From positions 1 to 64,000 of the forward strand of contig CAMJHQ010000003.1 of assembly GCA_946405625.1 (NCBI GenBank): DNA of 64,000 nt, written 5' to 3'. The translations under genes and the position numbers were made by a program. This stretch comes from an uncultured Lachnospiraceae bacterium. Its GTDB lineage: Bacteria; Bacillota; Clostridia; Lachnospirales; Lachnospiraceae. The notes beneath the pieces were generated by a model. The model did no database searches and had not been told where the DNA came from. It saw only the letters and a program-made list of their open reading frames with translations. Shown here in pieces: positions 16,645 to 26,657 of this stretch (within the stretch, counting starts at the first letter, position 1; every line of letters starts with the position of its first letter).

Positions 16645-17400
16645 TTATAAATTATTAGTTATTTCGTTATCAAAAAATGTTTTAAGTGCATCATACATCT
16701 GATCCAAATGCTTTGTGAAGCAATGATCATCTCCCTTTATCGGAATTAATTTAGCATTATTATATAGCCTCTCGGCCTTTTCTGCATATGAAAAAGGAAC
16801 TACATCGTCAGCATCGCCGTGAATGATCAGAACAGGACCTTTATATCTTGCAATCTCATCTTCAACATGAATAGTCTGAGCAACACGGACATAATCTCCG
16901 GAAAGCTCTATATCGCCATTGGTCAGTACATCGGGGATATGATCCGGATCAAATGGAATGCCGAGTATATTTCCCTCTCTAGATATTTCCGGTATCATCC
17001 ATGCCGGAGATAATGGGATTATAGATTTAAAATCGTCAGGACACATTCCGCCGATAAGCATCGTAAGGAGGCCTCCCTGGGAATGCCCTGCAAGATATAA
17101 GTCGGTTACAAAATCAAGGGATTTTGCATATTTAACTACAGAAAGTGCGTTTGTAACCCATTTATAAAGGGTATGATTTTTGAATTCTCCGTCACTTTTA
17201 CCGTGTCCGTACATTTCAACTCTTAATACTGAAACACCGGCTTCATTAATTGCCTTCTGAGCTGCAATTATATGGTCTTCTTCCATATGCCCCGTAAAAC
17301 CGTGAATTAAAATGCATAGAGGTCCTTTATCTGCTCCCTCCGGTCTGTCAAGCTTTGCATGAAGCTTTATTCCGTCACTGTCAATATAAAACTCTTTCAT
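16645..17400 (-). CDS. Alpha/beta hydrolase, serine-dependent
   Basis: The 251-residue cytoplasmic hydrolase has an oxyanion segment LIHGFTGHMEED, the nucleophile elbow GHSQGG (Ser near residue 106), an acid in HGDADDVVPF (Asp near 196) and the catalytic His in GDDHCF (near 226). It resembles acyl-ester or feruloyl-esterase-like hydrolases of gut and rumen Lachnospiraceae, but the substrate cannot be fixed from sequence. Ribosome site AAAGGAG lies about 6 nt before the ATG. The gene starts 31 nt after the acyltransferase gene ends, so the two probably share a transcript. Confidence 0.85.
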   Translation of the reverse strand: MKEFYIDSDGIKLHAKLDRPEGADKGPLCILIHGFTGHMEEDHIIAAQKAINEAGVSVLRVEMYGHGKSDGEFKNHTLYKWVTNALSVVKYAKSLDFVTDLYLAGHSQGGLLTMLIGGMCPDDFKSIIPLSPAWMIPEISREGNILGIPFDPDHIPDVLTNGDIELSGDYVRVAQTIHVEDEIARYKGPVLIIHGDADDVVPFSYAEKAERLYNNAKLIPIKGDDHCFTKHLDQMYDALKTFFDNEITNNL

Positions 17401-17431
17401 TGTGTCTCCTTTATATATATTTATTGCATTA

Positions 17432-18475
17432 TCAATCCTTATCGAAAATCGGCATTCCGAGAAGCTTCCTTACTGACTTTATATTAGAAAATATAACAGT
17501 AAATGTTATTATCCATATAAACTTTAGTATGATAACGATCGGCAGGTAATAATTCTGATTTGAGCCATCTGGAAAAATCTTATCCAGTAAAGTCATCCAT
17601 TTAAATGTATTTAGTTCTATAATATGTGCTATAAGAAAGATGAGGCTGTTTTTTCCTAAAAATGAAAGCGGTACAGCTAATATTTTAATCTTACTTTCAA
17701 TCAGCCTGGAAAGAAGTATAATGAAAAGACATCCACCCAGACTTCCTATAATATCAATGAATCCTCTTCCTATATCGCAGTGTACAAGCCAGAAGCTTTG
17801 AAAATCTCTGATAAAAGACAGCCAGACAATTATCAAAAGAACAGATCCGAATATTGCTGCTTCTTTGGAAATGTAGGAAATAAACTGTTTGTTTTCTTTA
17901 ATCAGATATCCTATATAAATGAAAAGCAGTGCTGTGCAGCCTGCCTGGATACTGAGCGGAAACCAAAAAAACTTATCTCTTGTGAAAATACCCAGATAGA
18001 AAATAATAAATACAGCTGCTACCCTTAACCATTTGTTTATTTTTGATATGCTTTTCAGCATGATCAGCGCCCAAAAAGTCGCCAGAAGAAACCATATTGC
18101 TCCAATGCCCTGAATCTGAAACGGTTCCTTATATGAATCGCCTGCTCCATATATAGAAGCACTCGACCATGTCTTTAAAACTTCAGCAAAGCCTTCACCT
18201 TTCTGAAATATAAGATTCATCATTAACGCGGAAAGAATTACACATACACATGCAATTATGTAAGGAACGATCAGAGTTCTCACTTTTTTCTTAACAAAAT
18301 GGGACATCTTATCATTCGTATTAATGAAAAACCCGGATATTATAAAGAATATAGGAAGATGATAAGTAAAGACGACTCTGTTAATATTATTGAGTCTTAA
18401 ATGACCGAGCACTATGGAGATCATTGCTATTCCACGTGCTATATCCAGATATACAAGTCTATTCTTCTTTTCCAT
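17432..18475 (-). CDS. Membrane acyltransferase, family 3 (OafA/WecH-like)
   Basis: About ten membrane segments follow the classic opening MEKKNRLVYLDIARGIAMISIVLGHLR, in which the Arg and the His of the active region are present. These enzymes transfer acyl groups, often acetyl, to sugars of surface polysaccharides or to other carriers. I start the gene at ATG 18475 (347 residues), which has AGGAAG 12 nt upstream and gives the family's normal N terminus; the frame extends to an ATG at 18520 without a ribosome site. The gene sits between the hydrolase and a PF06541-type membrane protein; the acceptor is unknown. Confidence 0.8.
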   Translation of the reverse strand: MEKKNRLVYLDIARGIAMISIVLGHLRLNNINRVVFTYHLPIFFIISGFFINTNDKMSHFVKKKVRTLIVPYIIACVCVILSALMMNLIFQKGEGFAEVLKTWSSASIYGAGDSYKEPFQIQGIGAIWFLLATFWALIMLKSISKINKWLRVAAVFIIFYLGIFTRDKFFWFPLSIQAGCTALLFIYIGYLIKENKQFISYISKEAAIFGSVLLIIVWLSFIRDFQSFWLVHCDIGRGFIDIIGSLGGCLFIILLSRLIESKIKILAVPLSFLGKNSLIFLIAHIIELNTFKWMTLLDKIFPDGSNQNYYLPIVIILKFIWIITFTVIFSNIKSVRKLLGMPIFDKD

Positions 18476-18555
18476 ATGGATTATCTGCTTCCTATAGATT
18501 TCAATTATTGCCGAATACATTACACAGAATGCTTTATGTATAAATTATCCGAAGT

Positions 18556-19092
18556 TTATATATTACTGCCCAGCCATATTCTGCTGACAAGATCAACTAG
18601 GAATAGAACCGCAATTATAATAAATATAATATTATGAATCTTAGATTCTCTTATCTTATCCTGAAGCTTTATAAGCATCGGATGTATGCCGCATATAGCT
18701 GCACAGATCATAACACCAAACATCAAACTCGGTACAAGTGCAATCCTGCCATCAAAATTCAGAAAATAGCCTGTATAATCCCACATCTGATTACCGCCGG
18801 CTGCATCTATTAAATAGCTTGCTGTAAGTTCAGCGATGGTTGCGATCAATGTACCGACCAGAAAGACAGGTACAAATTTTTTGATTTTTAGAAGTTTGAA
18901 TATTCCGAATATAATAAAGAATCCAATTCCATATATCGGAAGCCAGGGACCAAAGAGGAATCCTCTGTTTATAAAACCTCTATGATGATATATCATACAA
19001 CACCAAACTGATTCATAAACCCATCCGATAAAACAATAGATCAGAAAGTATTCAGCATAATCTCTGAAGATATCCCAGAACTTTGATTTCAT
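18556..19092 (-). CDS. PF06541-type membrane protein (putative ABC-transporter type IV)
   Basis: The 178-residue protein has four or five membrane segments and the hallmark FLIYCFIGWVYES near the start plus GFINRGFLFGPWLPIYG after it, the pattern of the family annotated as putative ABC-transporter type IV. Its real role is not established and no ATPase gene is adjacent. CAGGAG is about 8 nt before the ATG. An extended -10 promoter (TGATATAAT) lies at 19158-19166. The acyltransferase and hydrolase genes follow at 80 and 31 nt and may be in the same transcript. Confidence 0.75.
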   Translation of the reverse strand: MKSKFWDIFRDYAEYFLIYCFIGWVYESVWCCMIYHHRGFINRGFLFGPWLPIYGIGFFIIFGIFKLLKIKKFVPVFLVGTLIATIAELTASYLIDAAGGNQMWDYTGYFLNFDGRIALVPSLMFGVMICAAICGIHPMLIKLQDKIRESKIHNIIFIIIAVLFLVDLVSRIWLGSNI

Positions 19093-19157
19093 TTATGATT
19101 CTCCTGAACTAAGTTAAACTCTTTTGATAATTAAATAATACAAATTAAATCCTTCTC

Positions 19158-19166
19158 ATTATATCA
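19158..19166 (-). promoter_or_regulatory. Extended -10 promoter element upstream of the 18556-19092 gene
   Basis: On the minus strand TGATATAAT fits TGnTATAAT, about 66 nt before the ATG at 19092 and just downstream of the terminator of the large surface-protein gene. No convincing -35 box accompanies it. Confidence 0.4.
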
Positions 19167-19195
19167 GAAACAATTACTATTTTCGATGACAATAT

Positions 19196-19227
19196 AAAAA
19201 GCCGATACAGCTAATGCTGTACCGGCT
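19196..19227 (-). terminator. Terminator of the large surface-protein gene
   Basis: On the minus strand a 12-bp stem (AGCCGGTACAGC with one G-U pair) closes a 4-nt loop and is followed by TTTTTATATT. It lies 50 nt past the stop codon at 19277. Confidence 0.85.
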
Positions 19228-19276
19228 GATTATATAATAAAATGCTTTGATCATAGATCAGACAGATGATTGATAA

Positions 19277-22200
19277 TTATTTATCATCTCTATTCTTTCT
19301 GCGCTTATATACTCCGAATGCTACAATGTAGATCATTGCTATAAGCATGAAGATTATAGCGATAACTCCCATGAAACTATCACCTGTTTTTGCAGAAGTA
19401 TCCTTTTTAACAGTCTGTGACGGTGTTTTAGGATCTGTAATAGTTACAGTTGTTGTATCTGTCTTTGTTTCTGTTGTATCTGTTACTGTAGTTGATGAGC
19501 CTGATGTCTGTGTAGTTTCTTCAGTCTTCGGCTGTTCGGTCGTTGTTTCCTCAGTCTTCGGCTTCTCAGTCTTCGGTTCTTCAGTTGTAGTCTCCTCAGT
19601 TGTTGTCTCTTCAGTAGTCTTCTTTTCATAAACATCAAAGATTTCAACTGTAGAAGTCTTATCCTTATCTACATTTACACCTGTTATGTTGCTTCCCTCA
19701 GACGCTGTTCCACCGTTAACCTTATGAGTAACAGTTACTGTAAGTCCTGAAATATCGTAAAGGGTTTCAGTAACACTATATGTCTTAAGTACATCAAGAT
19801 TTTCAATAACTGCTTCGAATGTTCCATCCTGATTTTCTGTAAACTTAGTTGTATCACCGAGTTTACCTTCCCAAACAGTCTTATTATCTTCATCAGTTAC
19901 TGTAAATGTAAGATTTTCCTTATCATGCTCTGTTATAGGACCTGAAATAGTTTTAATAATCTTAATAGAACCTACATCCTGTACATAAACGTCCTTGATT
20001 GCAACATTGGTAGTTTCATTTCCCTTAACATTGAAGGATTCGGTAGAAGCTCCATTCTTCTCTTCAGCACCGTTAATGCTGTATGTTACGGTTTCTGTAA
20101 GACCGGTAACATCATAGAGAGTCTCTGTTACCTTATAAGTTCTGTCAATATCAAGGTTAGAAATCAGAACTGACTGATATGATCCGTCTCTTTGTAATTC
20201 AAACTTTGATGTATCACCGAGTCTGCCTTCCCAGACAGTCTTATTATTATCATCAGTTACGGTAAATGTAAGATTTTCTTTATCGTTTTCCGTAATAGGA
20301 CCGGTGATAGTCTTTGTAATTCTGATAGCTCCAACCTGCTTTGCATAAGTATTATTTAAAGAAACTAATGCAGGATTTTTTGCGTTATTGTTTCCTGTAA
20401 CCGATACATCAGCTGATGTCTCAGTAGTAAGATTAAGGAAATTATACTTATTTATTGATGTTGATAATTCGGAAACTCTATAAGTTCCAAGCTCAAGATC
20501 ATCAATCTGCTTATAACCGTCAGCCTTAATGTCAGCATACTTAAAAGTTGCAATCGGACTGCCCGTTACAGATCCTCTGCTGTCAAGCTTATAAACATTA
20601 AATATTATATTATCCGCAAGTGAATTATCTTCGAGACCGGATAAATTCTTTGTGAATCTGAGTGATCCTAACTTCTTGGTATTTACTACCTTAAGAAGTG
20701 ACTTATTATTATTGTCAACTTCAACCTTTGCATTTACAGCATTACCCGGTGTCAGTTCAATCTCTCCGGCTGTGTTTACGATAAATGTTACAGCATCATT
20801 TCCAAGTCCTTCATAGTTCTCAGGTGCATCTGTTTCCTTTAAACTATAAGTATTACCCGGAATAACATCAATCCTTGAAGCTGTAGTACCTGATATCCAA
20901 GTAACAACATTTCCGTCATTATCACTTATTACAAGTGTTGCACCTGAAAGTGCATTACCATTTTCATCAACTTTAAGTATCTGAATAGTCTTTGGTTGAA
21001 GCTTGTTACTGATATATAAATCATAACTTGAACGGTCTGCATCAATCTGATTAAGTGTATATGTCCTACCGTTATATGTAACTGTATCATTAAGAGTAAC
21101 CTTCGAATCCTTGAAAGCATAGAATCTTAATGTGCTGTCTTTAGTATAATTCTCAGGAGCTTTTGTCTCTTCGAGCATGTATATTACACCCTTATCAAGG
21201 CCTTTAAAGGCTGCAAGTCCGAGCTCTGTATTATCAACGCTTATACCGTTACCGGTAGTCTTTGTATATACAGTATCTGTTGCAGTTAATGTTGAAAGTC
21301 CGCTCATCTTGGTAAGTTTAAATTCTGCTCCACCGAGAAGTGCAGTTAAGTCTCCGTCTTTATATTTATAAACATTTAAAGTAGCCGGATTCTTATCGGA
21401 TACTGATGTACCTGCATAAGAGAAAACATCTTCTTTGAATTTAACTCCATTAGTAACTGTATGTCCGCCCGGATGATCGGCATAAAGCTTAACATTATTC
21501 CAGCTATTTTCATATGTAAGCTTATCCGGTCCGGGATCAAGATTTACACGACATGTATAATGAATTACATATCTTGTCTTATCCTGTAATCTAAAAGTCA
21601 TCTTTCTGGATGCTATATCATATGTAAATATGCTTGAATCAGCTAAAACACCATTAATTTCAACAGAATCAATAAGAAGATCATATACATCACTCATTTC
21701 ATCTTCGAGGATGATCTCATCTGTCTCTTCATCCATATCTGTAGCTGCATTATTAACATTTATTACGAAATAAGCATTTGGAGCTGTAAGAGCTGTATAA
21801 GTAACACCTTTTTCAAGCTCATTAGCAAGTAAATAAGACTCATCTGCAGATACATCCATGATCTTATTATCATCGTAGTAAATCTCTGCTTTATTTGTGT
21901 ATGTATGTTTTCCCGGTGCTTGCTTAGTTACCTTTGTATTATACTGAATATACATAATCTTTTCAGGAGTCTTAAGAGTTTCAATCAGATCTGCAGAAAA
22001 TCTGAAAACTACTTTAGTTGTTCCGTCAGCCTGAGCTTCTTTACTTTCGATAGAAATCATTCCCGGAACAACAGCTCCTGAATCGTAATCTCTGCATACT
22101 ACAGTATCATCAATAAGCGCAAGATTTTCAGGAATATAATCAACTACATATCCGGTTCTGTAATCAGTACCGGCAATATTCTTAAGTATTACCTGCCAAG

Positions 22201-23707
22201 CAAGAATACCTAATGTAAGATTATGGTTAGGTCTGGATGCCCATTTATCGATTGCTCCTGTGATAGTACCTACGGCACCCCAAGATCTGATATCATCACC
22301 GTCCGGAGCTTTCTGGCATTGATCACTCTTAACAGTTGCTTTATTTGAAACCTTGCCGGGATATCCGGTTGATGGATATAATCTATCCGGATCGTTCTTT
22401 GCTATAAAAGCATTTGCGGTATCCATACTATACATATCTCTATCAATCAAAACAAGATATGTTACCCAGATTTCTTCACCGTCAGCCATTGCCGGAATTT
22501 CGGCATCGATATGATCAGATTTTAACTGATAGTCTAATGATACAAATGTAGATGTATCAATAGGTTTGCTAAAGTTTGAATCAGAGTAAAATTCAGGTGC
22601 GGTTAAAAGAGTCATACCCGGCCACATCTTATCTCTGAATACTATATTATCGTTAGGACCGGTTGATTTGATCTGTATTTTTGTTCTGTATACATGTGTC
22701 TTATCAACATCATCAAGTCCGAGACTTGTCGGAACATCTGAAGGTGATAATCTAAATATACCCTTTACAATTTCAAGTTTACTTGGAGATTCTTTTGGAA
22801 TTAAATGAAATGTAATATCATCAATATCCGGAAATTCATAGGTGATATTTTTATCTGTTTTTCCACCGTTCTCATCATTATTGATGTAACTTTTCATTGT
22901 TAAAGATCCATGTCTGTTTTCATCTTTTATACGAAAACTTTCATCTGTATATTCGATGGATACCATATTATTTGATATGGTGTATTTACCTACAGCAACG
23001 CCTTCATTATTTACAAGATTATCTGTAACATCTGAAAAAAGGATTCCGGTAGGTAATTGATATGTATATACCTGTCCTGCAGGGATAATTAATTCATTTG
23101 GAAAGCTCCAAGCCAGTGTAACATGAAGCTCATCGCCGTATACTATCTCTGGTGGATTATCTGTATCAGCCCAAGGATACACTTTGGCCGAATGATTTGT
23201 CTCATCTTTAATTGATGAAATACTAAGATCGCTGGCAACTGAAGCAAGCTTTTTGCTTTCCGGAATTTCGGTATCATCAGCCATTGTCTTATCGTCTTTT
23301 ACGATAACAGGTTTGATTTCTTCATCACTCTTTAAAGCATTTTCATTTTTAGCAGCTTCATCTTTTTTGCCTTCATTCTCTGCATTTTCGGCATCCTTTG
23401 ATACATCATCTGTATCTTGAGCTATTGTCGATGTTTCATCAGTAACAACCGATGATTCAGTAGTATCGTTCGTTGAATCATCTGTCACAATCTCATCTTC
23501 TTTTGATACATTTTCCGAAACATCCTGAGTATCCTCATCGTCAGATACAACGTCAGTTTCTTCAGTTGATTTTTCGGCATCAGTCTGAGTCTGAATTCCT
23601 TCATCTGCCCTTACCTTGAATGTCAAGTTTCCCGGGTAGTAAAGAGAAAAGACCATCGCCAGTATCAAAATGACACTAAAAAACTTTGAAGCTCCCTTCA
23701 TCTTCAT
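19277..23707 (-). CDS. Large cell-surface protein with SpaA/Cna-B-type domains and non-LPXTG anchor
   Basis: The 1476-residue adhesin or pilin-like protein has a signal peptide ending VRA near residue 34 and an acidic Thr/Asp/Glu-rich stalk to about 155. Beta-rich domains of the isopeptide type follow (about 160-760). Then come Cna-B/SpaA-like modules with the stabilising Glu in YMLEETKAPENY and YSLKETDAPENY (about 770-1010), a third module starting KLGSLRFTKNLSG, and two close copies of a roughly 115-residue DUF7601-like domain (about 1115-1345; both contain KENLTFTVTD and KTVWEG). A Thr/Glu/Pro/Lys linker precedes SAKTG (1438-1442), a hydrophobic segment and a basic tail. That is a sortase-signal layout without the Leu-Pro of LPXTG. 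AAGGAG precedes the ATG. Confidence 0.8.
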   Translation of the reverse strand: MKMKGASKFFSVILILAMVFSLYYPGNLTFKVRADEGIQTQTDAEKSTEETDVVSDDEDTQDVSENVSKEDEIVTDDSTNDTTESSVVTDETSTIAQDTDDVSKDAENAENEGKKDEAAKNENALKSDEEIKPVIVKDDKTMADDTEIPESKKLASVASDLSISSIKDETNHSAKVYPWADTDNPPEIVYGDELHVTLAWSFPNELIIPAGQVYTYQLPTGILFSDVTDNLVNNEGVAVGKYTISNNMVSIEYTDESFRIKDENRHGSLTMKSYINNDENGGKTDKNITYEFPDIDDITFHLIPKESPSKLEIVKGIFRLSPSDVPTSLGLDDVDKTHVYRTKIQIKSTGPNDNIVFRDKMWPGMTLLTAPEFYSDSNFSKPIDTSTFVSLDYQLKSDHIDAEIPAMADGEEIWVTYLVLIDRDMYSMDTANAFIAKNDPDRLYPSTGYPGKVSNKATVKSDQCQKAPDGDDIRSWGAVGTITGAIDKWASRPNHNLTLGILAWQVILKNIAGTDYRTGYVVDYIPENLALIDDTVVCRDYDSGAVVPGMISIESKEAQADGTTKVVFRFSADLIETLKTPEKIMYIQYNTKVTKQAPGKHTYTNKAEIYYDDNKIMDVSADESYLLANELEKGVTYTALTAPNAYFVINVNNAATDMDEETDEIILEDEMSDVYDLLIDSVEINGVLADSSIFTYDIASRKMTFRLQDKTRYVIHYTCRVNLDPGPDKLTYENSWNNVKLYADHPGGHTVTNGVKFKEDVFSYAGTSVSDKNPATLNVYKYKDGDLTALLGGAEFKLTKMSGLSTLTATDTVYTKTTGNGISVDNTELGLAAFKGLDKGVIYMLEETKAPENYTKDSTLRFYAFKDSKVTLNDTVTYNGRTYTLNQIDADRSSYDLYISNKLQPKTIQILKVDENGNALSGATLVISDNDGNVVTWISGTTASRIDVIPGNTYSLKETDAPENYEGLGNDAVTFIVNTAGEIELTPGNAVNAKVEVDNNNKSLLKVVNTKKLGSLRFTKNLSGLEDNSLADNIIFNVYKLDSRGSVTGSPIATFKYADIKADGYKQIDDLELGTYRVSELSTSINKYNFLNLTTETSADVSVTGNNNAKNPALVSLNNTYAKQVGAIRITKTITGPITENDKENLTFTVTDDNNKTVWEGRLGDTSKFELQRDGSYQSVLISNLDIDRTYKVTETLYDVTGLTETVTYSINGAEEKNGASTESFNVKGNETTNVAIKDVYVQDVGSIKIIKTISGPITEHDKENLTFTVTDEDNKTVWEGKLGDTTKFTENQDGTFEAVIENLDVLKTYSVTETLYDISGLTVTVTHKVNGGTASEGSNITGVNVDKDKTSTVEIFDVYEKKTTEETTTEETTTEEPKTEKPKTEETTTEQPKTEETTQTSGSSTTVTDTTETKTDTTTVTITDPKTPSQTVKKDTSAKTGDSFMGVIAIIFMLIAMIYIVAFGVYKRRKNRDDK

Positions 23708-23948
23708 AAAAAACCACTCTCCTTATTTATTTATAGATTTAATAGTGTGCTGTAAATTAATTTTCCTTTTTTAACGGTGTAATTTTAACACTTAATAAAA
23801 AATAAGTATATGTAAAAACTCAACAATTTATATAGACAAATATCACAATTTGTATGGCACGTTTAAACAACTACTACATTTCGTTCACATATATGTCACA
23901 CTAATGATAAATATATGTTTTTACTTATATTTTTCTGATAAATAAATA
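23708..23948 (-). other. Upstream region of the surface-protein gene, no clear promoter
   Basis: This very AT-rich stretch leads into the surface-protein gene. It includes the near-palindrome TTCACATATATGTCAC near 23884-23899. I could not find a -35/-10 pair with good spacing and see no reading frame. Confidence 0.3.
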
Positions 23949-23986
23949 GCATCAATTCCAATATTAAAAAATCAGAATTGATGCTT
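23945..23986 (-). terminator. Terminator of the proS-DUF6273 transcript
   Basis: The arms AGCATCAATTC (23949-23959) and GAATTGATGCT (23976-23986) are perfectly complementary over 11 bp around a 16-nt loop, and on the minus strand are followed by ATTTATTTAT. The hairpin lies 70 nt past the stop of the DUF6273 lipoprotein gene. Confidence 0.65.
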
Positions 23987-24056
23987 AATGATTTTAGATA
24001 TGAATCAAAAATAGTTGAATATTTCAAATACCGGCTGATGACTTTAGAAAATAATA

Positions 24057-24812
24057 TCAGTCGATTACATAAACACTTTTTCTCGGTTCTATTCCTGATT
24101 TTGATTTTACCTTGGTATCTGATGGAATGCAGAATGCGGGCCTTACACCACCCTCTTTGTTACCATCGATACTTGTTACTCCGCCGATACTGATCGATCC
24201 GTCTTTTGAAACACTGAATACTGAACTATTCCCCTGAAGTGCAGGCGATCTTGTATAGTATGAATGTTCCAATTCATCAAGTCCGTAAGCAATACGCGAT
24301 TCCTTATCTTTAAAGAGTTCAAGCTCAATGCCTTCCTTGATCGCATAATTTTCCGGATCACCACCAAACTCATACATTGATAAAAGAAATATATTTCTGT
24401 TAATTTTCGCTGTCTGGGTTATGTGCTGTTCAATAGTGTTTGATGTAGCAATCTCCAGATTGCTGCTAACTATAATTTTTTTGATAGATTCATCATAGCT
24501 ATCATATACTGTAGTTTCGAGATAATTATCAATCTGACTTCCGGAATAAAGTGAAGGACATTCCTGACCCTTTTTACTGAATGCACAATTATAATCTACA
24601 TTTTTCCTGAGTAATAATGTTGATCCATTATAATCATCCGTAACTACTATATAAGGAGTATATGTTCCGTTTTCTTTGATATATACTTCATTTTTTGATC
24701 CGGCCTTATTATACGCAAGATCAGATACGGTTGATGCTGACCCTGCCGAATTTCCACAGGCAGTCAATAGAAGTAAAGATAAGATTAACCATATAAAATA
24801 CTTTTTCCTCAT
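24057..24812 (-). CDS. DUF6273-type lipoprotein
   Basis: This secreted 251-residue lipoprotein (lipobox LLLTAC, Cys near residue 19) has a single domain of the DUF6273 type. Features seen are the early YxxLLLRKNVDYNCAF strand, the helix QIDNYLETTVYDSYDESIKKIIV, YYTRSPAL and the terminal GGVRPAFCI. Such domains occur in many Firmicute surface proteins and their biochemical role is unknown. The gene starts 9 nt after proS ends, so it is probably co-transcribed with it, an odd pairing with a housekeeping gene. A terminator follows at 23945-23986. Confidence 0.75.
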   Translation of the reverse strand: MRKKYFIWLILSLLLLTACGNSAGSASTVSDLAYNKAGSKNEVYIKENGTYTPYIVVTDDYNGSTLLLRKNVDYNCAFSKKGQECPSLYSGSQIDNYLETTVYDSYDESIKKIIVSSNLEIATSNTIEQHITQTAKINRNIFLLSMYEFGGDPENYAIKEGIELELFKDKESRIAYGLDELEHSYYTRSPALQGNSSVFSVSKDGSISIGGVTSIDGNKEGGVRPAFCIPSDTKVKSKSGIEPRKSVYVID

Positions 24813-24821
24813 AATCCCCTA

Positions 24822-26564
24822 TTAAATCCTTTCCCTTACTTTTGAATTGATCTCATTATAAAGATCAGTTATGATTGACTGAATTTCAGAAAGTCCGTCA
24901 GCTATATTAACAAGTTTCTTTACACTCTTATCTCTGGTTGATATTTCTATCTGCGCATTGGCAATATTCTTTGGACCAACTGTTACTCTTACAGGAACCC
25001 CAAGAAGATCAGCATCAGCAAACATTACTCCGGCTTGTACACTTCTGTCATCATATATAACTTCTATTCCATCTCTTTGAAGCTCTTCATATAGCGAATC
25101 CGAAGCTTCCTTACATAATTCATTATCAGCTCTCATACAGCATAAATGTACCTGCCACGGAGCGATTGTAATAGGCCAGATCGGACCGTAATCATCATGT
25201 TTTGCCTCTATAACACTTGCTGCAAGTCTTCCTACTCCTATTCCATAGCATCCCATGATCGGTGTTTTAACGCTGCCGTCAACATCAGTATATGTCATTC
25301 CCATAGATTTGGAATATTTGGTTCCGAGCTGGAAAATATTTCCAACCTCTATTCCTCTCTTAATATTTATAGTCTTCTTACCACAACATGGACAGATATC
25401 ACCTGTTCGGATCTTGGATACATCAACATATGTAACATCACCTATATCTCTCTTAATATTTAGACCTGTATAGTGATAGTCGATTTCATTTGCTCCACAG
25501 CATAAATTTTCAATTCCTTCAAGTGTTTTATCATAGATGATCTGGCATTTTGCTTCCTGTTTATATGGTCCGCAGAATCCGGCGCACAATCCGCATTCCG
25601 GAGTTATAACAGCTGCATGTACCTTCTCACCGAGAAGATTTGTAAGCTTGGTTTCATTTACCTCATAGTCTCCTCTTAAGAAAACAACAACATATTCATC
25701 AGTCAGATTTTTCTGATACATAACAGCCTTACATGACTCTTCAACCTTACTTCCCAGGAATGAGCAGACTTCTTCGATAGTTTTACAATCAGGAGTATTA
25801 ACCTTCTTTAATTCACCAGCCGGAGAACATCCGCTATTATCAACAGTAGTATCGGCGGCTTCCATATTTGCACTGTAACCGCATTCATCACATATTACTA
25901 TTGAATCTTCACCCGCATCAACAAGAAGCATATATTCATGTGATACACTTCCTCCGATCATTCCGGAATCCGACTTAACTGAAATAACTTCCGGAATACC
26001 TGCTCTTTCAAATATTCTGAAGTATGAATTAGCCATTACATTATAATACTTTTCAAGATCTTCCTGTGATGTATGGAAAGAATATGCATCTTTCATAGTA
26101 AATTCTCTCACGCGGATAAGACCTGCTCTCGGACGTGCTTCATCTCTGAATTTAGTCTGAATCTGATAGATTGAGAAAGGATACTTTGCATAAGAATTCC
26201 CCCACTCTCTGACCATTTGTACAGCAGCCTCTTCATGAGTCATCCCCAGAACCATAGGAGAACCGGATCTGTCTTTAAATCTTAACAGCTCGTCTCCGAC
26301 ACTTTCATATCTTCCCGATTCTTCCCAAAGAGAGCCCGGAAGTACTACAGGGAAAAGAACTTCCTGAGAATCTGCAGCATCCATTTCCTCTCTGATGATG
26401 TTTTCGATTTTAGCTGTAACTCTTTTCATCGGTGGATATAATGAATATATTCCGTTTGATACATATTTTATATATCCGCCTCTTACAGAAAATGCATGCG
26501 AATCGATCACACAGTCAGACGGACGTTCTTTAAATCTTTCACCAACCATATTTGACAGCTTCAT
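24822..26564 (-). CDS. proS: Prolyl-tRNA synthetase, bacterial type with inserted editing domain
   Basis: This cytoplasmic class II synthetase charges tRNA-Pro. The 580-residue length and order are those of the bacterial form: motif 1 region near 60-80, motif 2 FRDEARPRAGLIRVREF (about 138-154), an inserted INS editing domain (about 220-400, with VVFLRGDYEVNETKL and CGANEIDYH), and motif 3 GCYGIGVGRLAASVIE. The anticodon-binding domain follows. Two Cys pairs (CDECG and CPCCG) flank the insert as in relatives. No T-box leader is visible in the 93 nt upstream. Confidence 0.95.
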   Translation of the reverse strand: MKLSNMVGERFKERPSDCVIDSHAFSVRGGYIKYVSNGIYSLYPPMKRVTAKIENIIREEMDAADSQEVLFPVVLPGSLWEESGRYESVGDELLRFKDRSGSPMVLGMTHEEAAVQMVREWGNSYAKYPFSIYQIQTKFRDEARPRAGLIRVREFTMKDAYSFHTSQEDLEKYYNVMANSYFRIFERAGIPEVISVKSDSGMIGGSVSHEYMLLVDAGEDSIVICDECGYSANMEAADTTVDNSGCSPAGELKKVNTPDCKTIEEVCSFLGSKVEESCKAVMYQKNLTDEYVVVFLRGDYEVNETKLTNLLGEKVHAAVITPECGLCAGFCGPYKQEAKCQIIYDKTLEGIENLCCGANEIDYHYTGLNIKRDIGDVTYVDVSKIRTGDICPCCGKKTINIKRGIEVGNIFQLGTKYSKSMGMTYTDVDGSVKTPIMGCYGIGVGRLAASVIEAKHDDYGPIWPITIAPWQVHLCCMRADNELCKEASDSLYEELQRDGIEVIYDDRSVQAGVMFADADLLGVPVRVTVGPKNIANAQIEISTRDKSVKKLVNIADGLSEIQSIITDLYNEINSKVRERI

Positions 26565-26657
26565 TTCTATACCTCTTGTTCTTTAAAAATTTGATTATAA
26601 ATATATAAATAAAAATTATAACTTCTTTATTTGTATACAGATATAATTGCCTATTGA

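Noticed and set aside
19277..23707. LPXTG cell-wall anchor in the large surface protein
   Set aside because: The motif before the hydrophobic segment is SAKTG; no Leu-Pro precedes it.
26565..26657. T-box riboswitch before prolyl-tRNA synthetase
   Set aside because: The upstream gap is only 93 nt and contains no T-box-like stem or conserved box.
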